Origin: Actinomycetota bacterium
GTDB lineage: Bacteria; Actinomycetota; Humimicrobiia; Humimicrobiales; Humimicrobiaceae
DNA length: 5,395 nucleotides
Assembly: GCA_023475715.1 (NCBI GenBank)
Contig: JAMCVO010000178.1
Coordinates: 1 to 5,395, forward strand
Direction: 5' to 3'
A program made the translations under genes and the position numbers. The notes under the pieces are model-generated. The model did not search any database and had not been told where the DNA came from. It saw only the letters and a program-made list of their open reading frames with translations. The first letter of the stretch is position 1; each line of letters begins with the position of its first letter. Below, piece after piece: positions 1 to 5,395 of this stretch.

Positions 1-948
1 AAAAAATTTTAAAGCTGTCTTTTTATAAATTTCGTAATCTTCTTTACTAAAAAGTACCATTTGTACAATAATAATGTTTGGATTTTCTTTTAAAAAACCA
101 GCTATTGTTTTTATTGCAATTTCAGAAGCCTCATTTATAGGATATCCAAAATTACCAGTACTAATTGAGGGAAATGATATGCTCTTAAAATTATTTTCTC
201 TTGCAATTTCAAGGCTGTTTCTGTAACTGTTTTCAAGATTAATTTTATCTTCAGGACAATTACTGTAAACCGGTCCTACTGTATGGATAACATATTTTGC
301 CTGCAGATTATATCCCTTTGTTATCTTAGATTCTCCTGTTATGCATCCTCCAAGTTTTTTACACTCATCCCATAGTTTGTTTCCTGCTGCTCTGTGGATT
401 GCTCCTGAAACACCTCCGCCAGGACTTAAGTACTTATTTGCAGCATTTACAATAGCATCGGTAGCCTGCTTTGTTATATCGGCCAGCATAATAGCTAATT
501 TTGATTTTCCAACTTTAAACTCCATATATAATTTTATCTCAGATTTAATAAATTCTTTTTCGAATTTTTTAAAGTTTTTTGGAGAGATAATAAATACATC
601 ATCATACTTATTAAGCTCAATTAAGTCCATGTCACCGGTAATTATACAATCTGCTGAGGCTGCAACTGCTGAGGCCAGTATATTATCATCATCTCTATCC
701 TTGCATATATTATCTTTTAACATTTCATACTTAACTATAATTAGATTCTTTTTTAAAATATTTATAACATTTCTAATAATAGTTTCATCATATTTAAATT
801 TAGTAAGCAACTTTTCCTGTATCTCTGAAATGATGAAGTCTGATATAAAGTTATCGTGATTTCTAAGACAATAACTAAATATCTCATATGAACTTCCATT
901 TGTAATAAATGCAGATATTATGACATTTGTGTCAAATAATATTCTCAT
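1..948 (-). CDS. PIN-domain ribonuclease toxin fused to a C-terminal macrodomain (3' end outside window)
   Basis: One frame is open from the ATG at 948-946 to the window edge: 316 codons, no stop. Residues 1-130 form a PIN domain of the 'putative toxin-antitoxin toxin, PIN family' type. Expected acidic metal ligands are present: D6 (FDTN), E42, D88 (in DDDNILASA), and D106 and D108 (TGDMDL). Such PIN proteins are metal-dependent RNases, often toxins. Residues 142-316 form a macrodomain: D157 (ADIT), N168 and N171 (IVNAAN), GGGVSGAIHRAAG at 177-189, VIHTVGPVY at 220-228 and the phosphate loop SISTGNFGYP at 261-270. Macrodomains bind ADP-ribose and some hydrolyse its esters. The visible macrodomain is about 175 residues, near the usual length, so the true end is probably close. 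MacroD-type enzymes have Asp where S181 sits. The gene starts 33 bp after the antitoxin stop, with no clear Shine-Dalgarno sequence, so translation may be coupled. Domain identities are confident; toxicity and the macrodomain's job are inferred. Confidence 0.9.
   Translation of the reverse strand, partial: MRILFDTNVIISAFITNGSSYEIFSYCLRNHDNFISDFIISEIQEKLLTKFKYDETIIRNVINILKKNLIIVKYEMLKDNICKDRDDDNILASAVAASADCIITGDMDLIELNKYDDVFIISPKNFKKFEKEFIKSEIKLYMEFKVGKSKLAIMLADITKQATDAIVNAANKYLSPGGGVSGAIHRAAGNKLWDECKKLGGCITGESKITKGYNLQAKYVIHTVGPVYSNCPEDKINLENSYRNSLEIARENNFKSISFPSISTGNFGYPINEASEIAIKTIAGFLKENPNIIIVQMVLFSKEDYEIYKKTALKFF
523..525 (-). other. Possible internal start codon at the PIN-macrodomain junction
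   Basis: The in-frame ATG here is codon 142 of the fusion. It falls exactly where free-standing macrodomain proteins usually begin: the following MEFKVGKSKL...ADITKQ resembles a normal macrodomain N-terminus. The codon just before it is TAT, one substitution from a TAA or TAG stop. This suggests two adjacent genes that became one by loss of a stop, or a fusion that could also give a free macrodomain by internal initiation. Upstream there is only a weak GAG 12 bases away, so internal initiation is unproven. Confidence 0.3.
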
Positions 949-981
949 TTTTTTATAATTTATGGATTTAATGTATAAGAT

Positions 982-1200
982 TTAAGATATTTCTTTAAAT
1001 ACATCTTCATCATTAAAGATGCCCGAATTCTCGGCTTGCGGAATCATCTGCTCCCTTATTTTTCTAAACTCATTTGCAGAAAAATACTGACTAAGAGCTT
1101 CCCTTACTATATTGCTTCTATCTGTAAATTTTTCTTTTGCATATTCGTCGAGCTTATCTTTGAATTCTCTTGGAATACTTATTGTTACAGCTTCACGCAT
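982..1200 (-). CDS. Ribbon-helix-helix (CopG/MetJ-type) antitoxin of the PIN-macrodomain toxin
   Basis: This 72-residue protein has a typical ribbon-helix-helix fold: a beta strand at residues 3-9 (EAVTISI), helix A at about 10-24 and helix B at about 27-40 (TDRSNIVREALSQYF). Such proteins dimerise and bind DNA through the paired strands. The tail, including AENSGIFNDEDVFKEIS at 56-72, matches the acidic C-terminal end common in antitoxins paired with PIN toxins, which normally blocks the toxin's active site. It is followed after 33 bp by the PIN-macrodomain gene, the usual antitoxin-first order. A longer reading from the ATG at 1230 would add ten residues, but that stretch contains the -10 box. 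The ATG at 1200 has an AGGTG Shine-Dalgarno six bases upstream, so I chose it. It probably represses its own promoter; that is inferred from the family. Confidence 0.88.
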   Translation of the reverse strand: MREAVTISIPREFKDKLDEYAKEKFTDRSNIVREALSQYFSANEFRKIREQMIPQAENSGIFNDEDVFKEIS

Positions 1201-1206
1201 TTTTAT

Positions 1207-1211
1207 CACCT
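1207..1211 (-). promoter_or_regulatory. Ribosome binding site deciding the antitoxin start
   Basis: AGGTG on the minus strand lies six bases before the ATG at 1200. It supports the 72-residue start over the upstream in-frame ATG at 1230. With the -10 box at 1219-1224, the mRNA leader would be only about 11 bases, with the site close to the 5' end. Confidence 0.7.
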
Positions 1212-1218
1212 GTATTAC

Positions 1219-1248
1219 ATTATAACACAAATAAAATTATCTTAACAA
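1219..1248 (-). promoter_or_regulatory. Promoter of the toxin-antitoxin operon
   Basis: On the minus strand a perfect TATAAT -10 box (1224-1219) is preceded by TG one base upstream, giving an extended -10. A TTGTTA -35 box (1248-1243) lies 18 bp away. The predicted start falls about seven bases below the -10, just ahead of the antitoxin Shine-Dalgarno. This is a strong sigma70/sigmaA-type match and the best promoter in the window. Confidence 0.7.
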
Positions 1249-1255
1249 GTCTTAA
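1240..1255. repeat. Tandem TCTTAA boxes, candidate antitoxin operator
   Basis: TCTTAA occurs at 1240-1245 and again at 1250-1255, exactly 10 bp apart, overlapping and flanking the -35 box of the toxin-antitoxin promoter. Ribbon-helix-helix dimers often bind short repeats spaced by about one helical turn, so this is a plausible autoregulatory operator. Two six-base AT-rich boxes could also arise by chance. Confidence 0.35.
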
Positions 1256-1322
1256 TGTTTCTATAGAAGATTGGTTAGATTCGGAAAGACTGGTATAGCC
1301 TGACGGTTTTTGTATGAAAAAA

Positions 1323-2561
1323 TTATTTCTTATTTTCCTTCTTTAGCCTGTCTCTGATGTATAGCAATCTGTTGATACTCATATCGATCGGAGAAGTGTC
1401 GGAAATCCCAAGAATTACCGGATATTTTTTTGCAAACCCTATCAATTCTTCAATATACTTATGAAAATTAAGATGCTGCAAATAAAAAACGGTTGTTCCG
1501 ATAAAATCAACCAGACCCCATAATGTTGCCTTATTTCCCATTTTTTCGATTATTTCTTTCATGCTTTCGGATACCATGGGATATACTGCTACAGCTTCAA
1601 GAATATCTATTTTTGTTTCAAGATATAAATCCCAGAGTGCTCTGTTCTCGCCATCGGTATGGCTGACAACCTTTTTGCCCCACTTATGCAGTTCTTCGAC
1701 AAATTCATAAAAATCAGGAAGGATATATTTTTTATAAAAAGCAGGATAAGTTATGGTTGAGTCAAAATTCCCCCCTAAAAATATTATATCTGCAGGGCAT
1801 TTTTTCAATATTGAAATTATGTCAGCAAGTTTTTTTGATATGGCTTTTACAAGTTTTTCAAGCTTTTGAGGATAATCATTGAGCCAAAGATAAAAATCGT
1901 TGACCGGTAAAAAATCCCTCATGATATGCAGCATACCTGAACAAGCAATAAATCCATATGCTATTGGTATATAATCCGGTCTTTTATTATTGATATACTC
2001 CGCGTATTTAAAATTCCTATCCACAATCTCCATATCATCAAATATGTATTCCACAATATTTATATCATCAATATTTTTTAGAATATGGCTTTTTACCCAG
2101 CTGATGGAAGTTCCTGATTTTTTCATATCCGGAGTATAAATAATTTCCGTGTTCGCATCTCCTACAGGTGTGTGATATGTTACTGTAAGGCTATTGCTGT
2201 CTGTGTTTTTGGAAGAACTCACCTTTACCTTGTTAAATTTAATACTGTATGGCGCCTCAATTATGTCATAAAAACCAAGGGCGCGGTGGATATTGTTTTC
2301 AAGTTTTCTTTGCGGCATAAAATCAGGCACATTTGTATAAGGCACAAATCCAAGTAAATTCGAAAAATCTTCAAGTCCCTTTACTCCTTCAAGAAGCGGC
2401 TCTTTTTGCTCTGACTGGCTTTTAACATTAAACCAAAGATCAAATCTTGGGATAAACGGTATAAAAGAACTTGTTATTTTACCCGCCCTGTTATGGAATG
2501 CTTCTACAGTCGAAATTAACTGGTTATCTTTATCGGAACAACCGTTTTTTATTTGCAGCAT
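1323..2561 (-). CDS. URO-D superfamily protein, methyltransferase-like, without the Cys zinc motif
   Basis: This 412-residue protein belongs to the uroporphyrinogen decarboxylase (URO-D)/MtaA superfamily, a TIM-barrel fold. Family-like segments are IPFIPRFDLWFN at about 34-45, GGNFDSTITYPAFYKKYILP at 263-282, SHTDGE at 300-305, a DILEAVAVYPM strand at 319-329, and LGISDTSP at 384-391. In thiol-methylating members the metal is held by His-x-Cys and a distant Cys; here the matching positions appear to be H301, D303 and D388. It is therefore unlikely to be a CoM-type methyltransferase. It is also unlikely to be the heme enzyme HemE, since no heme genes are nearby and it is longer than usual. The start ATG lies one base after the stop of the preceding paralogue (TAAGATG), so the two are co-transcribed and probably translationally coupled. 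Its N-terminal 30 residues and an insertion at about 110-160 lengthen it relative to its neighbour. The substrate is unknown. Confidence 0.8.
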   Translation of the reverse strand: MLQIKNGCSDKDNQLISTVEAFHNRAGKITSSFIPFIPRFDLWFNVKSQSEQKEPLLEGVKGLEDFSNLLGFVPYTNVPDFMPQRKLENNIHRALGFYDIIEAPYSIKFNKVKVSSSKNTDSNSLTVTYHTPVGDANTEIIYTPDMKKSGTSISWVKSHILKNIDDINIVEYIFDDMEIVDRNFKYAEYINNKRPDYIPIAYGFIACSGMLHIMRDFLPVNDFYLWLNDYPQKLEKLVKAISKKLADIISILKKCPADIIFLGGNFDSTITYPAFYKKYILPDFYEFVEELHKWGKKVVSHTDGENRALWDLYLETKIDILEAVAVYPMVSESMKEIIEKMGNKATLWGLVDFIGTTVFYLQHLNFHKYIEELIGFAKKYPVILGISDTSPIDMSINRLLYIRDRLKKENKK

Positions 2562-2562
2562 C

Positions 2563-3561
2563 TTAATTTTCCATTTCTTTTACAATTTTGGCAATTGCCT
2601 TCAAGTTATCAATCGGAGTGGTCAGCGGAACTGCACATTCAGGACCAATAATATCAACCCCGCATTTTATTGCATATTCGACTTCCTTTTTGACATCTTC
2701 AGGTTTCTTAAAGAGAAGAGTTAATGGATTGTTGATATTACCTATAAGCTTAATTCTTCCGTTAGCTATTTTCACTGCCTGGCATGCATCAACTTTTGAC
2801 TCAAAATGGAATGAGGCAACATTAGTTTGACAAATGTATTCAATTCTGTCCACAGTATCACCACAGATATGAAGCATTATTGGAGCTTTGATTTCTTTAG
2901 CCAGCATTGAATGAATAGGAATCAAAAAATCCCTGTAAGCAAGAGGACTGCATAAATCTTTAGTAGCATGGTCTGCTACTGTAATTATATCTGCCCCGGC
3001 TTCAATCTGGGCATTGGCAAATTTAACAGTTATTTTGCTGAGCTTATTTAAAATATCTTTTACTTCCGAAGGGTTTGTTATGGTTTTTATAAGAAAATCT
3101 TCTACTCCAAAAAGATCATAACCAAGTGTCCAGGGACCGAAAACCTTACCTGTTACGGCAACATCGGGATAACTATTTTTAAGAAGGGAGATGCATTCAA
3201 GAACAGCCTTAACTGCAGGGTTTGAAAGAAAATCTTCTTTAATTTTTATATCTTCATAGTTTTTCCATAATTTCCCCAATATCTGAGGCATCATATCAGG
3301 TCTGCCCCAGTCAACCGTACATCCGATAGCATAAGATTCGATAACAACACTGAAAACCGGCATTATGGCATCATAACCCAATATCTCATAGTTGGCTCTT
3401 GAAAGTTCATACATCTTTTTTGCCTCATAATGTGCTTCAGGAAAAAAAGAATTCATCATTTTCATTTGCTCGATAGTAGTTGAGGATACGGGATTTAGAA
3501 CTCCTCTTCTGGGTGATGGTTTTTTGTTTAGAATATTTAGAATTATTTCTTTTGAGGTCAT
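2563..3561 (-). CDS. MtaA/MtbA-like methylcobamide methyltransferase (URO-D superfamily)
   Basis: This 332-residue protein matches the usual length of MtaA/MtbA-type enzymes, which transfer a methyl group from a methylated corrinoid protein to a thiol such as coenzyme M. Visible signatures are GKVFGPWTLGYDLFG at about 138-152, AGADIITVADHATKD at 188-202, the zinc motif HICGDT with H231 and C233, and the distant third ligand C309 in GPECAVPLTTP. The His-x-Cys...Cys set is the known thiol-activating zinc site. Bacterial homologues are common in anaerobes and many have unknown acceptors (thiol, tetrahydrofolate or other), so CoM should not be assumed. No corrinoid protein or substrate-specific methyltransferase gene is in the window. 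It heads a two-gene operon with the URO-D paralogue. A good Shine-Dalgarno (3583-3579) lies 17 bases before the ATG, farther than normal; a TAA just upstream rules out a long extension. Confidence 0.83.
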   Translation of the reverse strand: MTSKEIILNILNKKPSPRRGVLNPVSSTTIEQMKMMNSFFPEAHYEAKKMYELSRANYEILGYDAIMPVFSVVIESYAIGCTVDWGRPDMMPQILGKLWKNYEDIKIKEDFLSNPAVKAVLECISLLKNSYPDVAVTGKVFGPWTLGYDLFGVEDFLIKTITNPSEVKDILNKLSKITVKFANAQIEAGADIITVADHATKDLCSPLAYRDFLIPIHSMLAKEIKAPIMLHICGDTVDRIEYICQTNVASFHFESKVDACQAVKIANGRIKLIGNINNPLTLLFKKPEDVKKEVEYAIKCGVDIIGPECAVPLTTPIDNLKAIAKIVKEMEN

Positions 3562-3578
3562 ATCTTTAATTTAAATTT

Positions 3579-3583
3579 CTCCT
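3579..3583 (-). promoter_or_regulatory. Ribosome binding site at unusual distance from the methyltransferase ATG
   Basis: AGGAG on the minus strand lies 17 bases upstream of the ATG at 3561, beyond the usual 5-9. An in-frame ATT at 3570-3568 lies eight bases away and would add three residues. Either the true start is a rare ATT codon, or the distant site is used, or a weak AAAG nearer the ATG serves. Confidence 0.4.
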
Positions 3584-3602
3584 TTTTAAAACTTTTTTTG
3601 CC

Positions 3603-3631
3603 ATTTTATATGTTTATATAATTTATTTCAA
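3603..3631 (-). promoter_or_regulatory. Promoter of the two-gene URO-D/methyltransferase operon
   Basis: On the minus strand TTGAAA (3631-3626) and TAAAAT (3608-3603) are separated by 17 bp. Each differs from the sigma70/sigmaA consensus at one base. The predicted start is near 3596, leaving a leader of about 35 bases that includes the AGGAG site. The region is very AT-rich, so chance matches are possible, but position and spacing fit well. Confidence 0.5.
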
Positions 3632-3636
3632 TATAA

Positions 3637-3668
3637 TGAATTTTTATGAATCTTTATTTGAATCTTTA
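3637..3668. repeat. Three direct repeats TGAATcTTTA upstream of the -35 box
   Basis: On the plus strand TGAATTTTTA (3637-3646), TGAATCTTTA (3647-3656) and TGAATCTTTA (3659-3668) follow each other with periods of 10 and 12 bp. They end six bases above the -35 box of the candidate promoter, where activators usually bind. A near match, TGAATCTTA on the minus strand, occurs at 5269-5261 before the kinase gene. No regulator gene is visible here to pair with them. Confidence 0.5.
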
Positions 3669-3742
3669 TGAGCTTTCCAAACAGATGCAGCAATTTAAAT
3701 TCCCAAGAAAATATTATCAGAATAAAAATATCAATCAGAGTA

Positions 3743-5236
3743 CTAAAAATAACATTTTAAAAATTCATTGAATTTAATCTTATAAAAATTACTATTATCT
3801 TTCTGCGGTTTGATATGATTAAAATCAATTTTCATTTTATCATAACCTTCTTTCAGGCTGTGATATATACCTATGCCATATCCTGCTAAAATAGCTGCCC
3901 CCATTGTAGCAAAATCACAATCCCTGTCCATAGGTATTAAAATTTCACTATTTGTAATATCTGAAATAATATTGGGCCAAATCCTGCTTTTTGCTGCACC
4001 GCCGACCATTTTGATTGTTTTTGTTTCAATCTTTTTTTCGTTGAAAACCGTAAAGATTCTGTTAAGCTGGAACCCTATACCTTCCATGATTGCTTTTGCT
4101 AAATCAGCGTAATCATGCCCGATTTCCAGGTTATAAAAGGAAGCTTTTTTGCTCAAATTAAAATCAGGCCCAAAATTTCCTGTCAAATACGGATAAAATA
4201 AAATATTATTTTTTTTATTTTTAAAATTATCAGTATCTTCTCCGATCATCTTGAAAAGATTCTTCTCACTTTCCAGGTTCATTACGTTCATGGCAAACCA
4301 TTTAAGTGAGGCTCCTGCTGCCGGAATTGCATAAACAAGTCCGAATTTATCTTTTATAATATTTCTTCCAATTGCAAAAAATCTCTTTGAATCAAACAAT
4401 GGCTTGCTCAGCATTTTAAAAATAACCCATGCTGTGCCTGTTGCCAGTAAGATTTCATTTTCATCCAGTACTCCGGCCCCTAAGGCAGAACAATACTGGT
4501 CATGGCCGCCGTTTACTATTGCTACTTTTCCTTCTATATTTAATTTATTGCAAATATCATCAGTTAAAAAGCCTAAGATTTCCCCGGAATTTTTTACCTT
4601 GGAAAAATTGTCCTCCTTAAGACCAATCAGATCCAATATCTCGCTGTCCCATTTTCCTTTTTTTATGTTATAAAATAATGTTATGGAAGCATTTGAAGGA
4701 TCCTGAATATTGGCACCTGTAAGTACTTTTGACATATAATCATTAACATATAAAACTTTATGGATTTTTTTGAAAATATCGCTTCTTTTTTCTTTTAACC
4801 AATAAAGGGGCATAAAAGATACATTGGTATCAAGGCGCCAGCCTGTTTTGTTATAAAAATCAACATTTTTTAAGAGAAGCTCTTTATTCCCATTTAAGAT
4901 TTCCTCTCCTCTTCTGTCCAGCCATGTAATGGCATTATGCAAGGGTTTATAATCTTTGCCAACAGGAATCATAGTTCCGCCCTGAGTGGATAGTGCAATT
5001 GCTAATATATTCTTTTTTACAGACGAGCTTTTGCTTAATGACCTCATTACATCCATAAAACCTTTTGCCCAATCATCGGGATTTTGTTCATGGTAATTAT
5101 TTTCGGGAGTATAGCTGTCATAAGCAAAATTGGCATAATCGATTAACTCCCCCTCCGTAGAATACAGTGAACCTTTTATGTTTGAAGTGCCAATATCAAT
5201 GCCAATTAAAAATTTAGGATTATTTTTTTTATCCAT
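3743..5236 (-). CDS. FGGY-family carbohydrate kinase (xylulokinase-like)
   Basis: This complete 497-residue protein phosphorylates a sugar or polyol with ATP in the cytoplasm. The length is normal for FGGY kinases. The N-terminal domain carries the phosphate-binding loop DIGTSNIKG at 14-22, the HEQNPDDW segment at 49-56 and STQGGTMIPV at 83-92. The putative catalytic base is D246 in GGHDQ. The C-terminal domain has the second phosphate motif ATGTAW at 265-270, MEGIGFQL at 384-391 and the adenosine-binding GGAAKSRIW at 412-420. These define the family but not the sugar; xylulose, ribulose, fuculose or a related ketose or polyol are all possible. The start at 5236 follows the previous gene's stop by 48 bases and lacks a strong Shine-Dalgarno. 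The context suggests a sugar-catabolism operon continuing from upstream. The downstream methyltransferase pair seems to have its own promoter. Confidence 0.9.
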   Translation of the reverse strand: MDKKNNPKFLIGIDIGTSNIKGSLYSTEGELIDYANFAYDSYTPENNYHEQNPDDWAKGFMDVMRSLSKSSSVKKNILAIALSTQGGTMIPVGKDYKPLHNAITWLDRRGEEILNGNKELLLKNVDFYNKTGWRLDTNVSFMPLYWLKEKRSDIFKKIHKVLYVNDYMSKVLTGANIQDPSNASITLFYNIKKGKWDSEILDLIGLKEDNFSKVKNSGEILGFLTDDICNKLNIEGKVAIVNGGHDQYCSALGAGVLDENEILLATGTAWVIFKMLSKPLFDSKRFFAIGRNIIKDKFGLVYAIPAAGASLKWFAMNVMNLESEKNLFKMIGEDTDNFKNKKNNILFYPYLTGNFGPDFNLSKKASFYNLEIGHDYADLAKAIMEGIGFQLNRIFTVFNEKKIETKTIKMVGGAAKSRIWPNIISDITNSEILIPMDRDCDFATMGAAILAGYGIGIYHSLKEGYDKMKIDFNHIKPQKDNSNFYKIKFNEFLKCYF

Positions 5237-5284
5237 TTCTTTTTAAGATAATAAGGATGATAAGATTCAATAAACAAGAATAAA

Positions 5285-5395
5285 TTAAAAGATCATTTTT
5301 ATATTCAATAATTTGGAAAATGTCTTTAATTTATCCATAATATCCTCATAGACAAATACATAATGATTTGCAAGCTGATTATCCGCAAAAAAATC
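5285..5395 (-). CDS. C-terminal end of an upstream gene, possibly a fucose-isomerase-like protein
   Basis: The last 36 codons and the TAA stop (5287-5285) of a minus-strand gene enter from the right edge. The tail includes DNQLANHYVFVYED followed by an amphipathic stretch, DKLKTFSKLLNIK. An 'NHY-hydrophobic-acidic' strand followed by a short helix near the C-terminus resembles L-fucose isomerase-like sugar isomerases, and such an enzyme would suit a neighbouring FGGY kinase. The identification rests on little sequence and is tentative; that the frame is coding is more secure, from its codon pattern and its 47-bp distance to the kinase start. Confidence 0.45.
   Translation of the reverse strand, partial: DFFADNQLANHYVFVYEDIMDKLKTFSKLLNIKMIF

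Noticed and set aside
341..859. 172-codon plus-strand open frame
   Set aside because: It lies opposite the PIN-macrodomain gene, whose minus-strand frame has clear domain motifs; the plus-strand translation is low-complexity, with no recognisable domain.
982..1230. 82-residue version of the antitoxin
   Set aside because: Its first ten codons overlap the -10 promoter box, and a good Shine-Dalgarno sits before the later ATG at 1200.
1036..1245. 69-codon plus-strand open frame
   Set aside because: Antisense to the antitoxin gene, with no ribosome binding site or recognisable family.
1256..1322. Possible terminator after the URO-D operon
   Set aside because: Near-palindromic text around GGTATAGCC is a mirror-like repeat, not a stable inverted repeat, and no stem followed by a T run forms on the minus strand.
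3669..3742. Terminator after the sugar kinase
   Set aside because: Only A/T-rich short palindromes such as AATTTAAATT occur; there is no GC-rich stem with a T tract.
4404..4673. Overlapping plus-strand open frames inside the kinase gene
   Set aside because: They are shadows of a complete FGGY kinase whose motifs span this region on the minus strand.
5237..5284. Separate promoter for the kinase (TTGTTT, 18 bp, TATTAT)
   Set aside because: The boxes are poor and the start site would fall only a few bases before the ATG; co-transcription with the upstream gene is simpler.
1..5395. CRISPR arrays, insertion sequences, tRNA or rRNA genes
   Set aside because: I saw no regularly spaced repeats, transposase-like frames, terminal inverted repeats or tRNA-like cloverleaf sequence.

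Overview
This AT-rich window reads as bacterial DNA. There are -10/-35 type promoters, tightly packed genes and a type II toxin-antitoxin pair. Gene content (two URO-D-fold methyltransferase-like proteins, one FGGY sugar kinase) suggests an anaerobe with corrinoid or methyl-transfer biochemistry, such as a Firmicute or an Atribacterota-like lineage. That placement is inference only. Every gene I can support is on the minus strand, so transcription runs from high to low coordinates.

In order of transcription: (i) 5395-5285 is the C-terminal end of a gene that enters from outside the window; it may be a fucose-isomerase-like sugar isomerase. (ii) 5236-3743 encodes a complete FGGY-family carbohydrate kinase, 47 bp downstream of that fragment and probably in the same operon. 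(iii) 3742-3562 is a 181-bp intergenic region with a good promoter candidate and three TGAATcTTTA direct repeats just upstream of its -35 box. (iv) 3561-2563 and 2561-1323 are two URO-D-superfamily genes separated by one base. The first keeps the His-x-Cys...Cys zinc motif of MtaA/MtbA-type methylcobamide:thiol methyltransferases. The second has His-x-Asp...Asp at the equivalent places. (v) 1322-1201 is a short intergenic region with an extended -10 promoter and two TCTTAA repeats 10 bp apart. (vi) 1200-982 encodes a 72-aa ribbon-helix-helix antitoxin. (vii) 948-1 is one uninterrupted frame of at least 316 codons, running off the window edge, that joins a PIN-domain ribonuclease (about residues 1-130) to a macrodomain (about residues 142-316).

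The part most worth attention is (vi)-(vii). A ribbon-helix-helix/PIN pair is a standard toxin-antitoxin layout, but here the PIN toxin carries an ADP-ribose-binding macrodomain at its C-terminus in the same frame. I know of no characterised toxin-antitoxin system with this arrangement. It links an RNA-cleaving toxin to ADP-ribose or Appr-1''-phosphate recognition. I read all 316 codons of the frame and found no stop, so the fusion is real in this sequence unless the read or assembly is wrong at the junction.

The upstream genes look like small-molecule catabolism: sugar phosphorylation, possibly isomerisation, and one-carbon or methyl transfer. No corrinoid protein or substrate-specific methyltransferase lies in the window, so the methyl donor and acceptor cannot be named.
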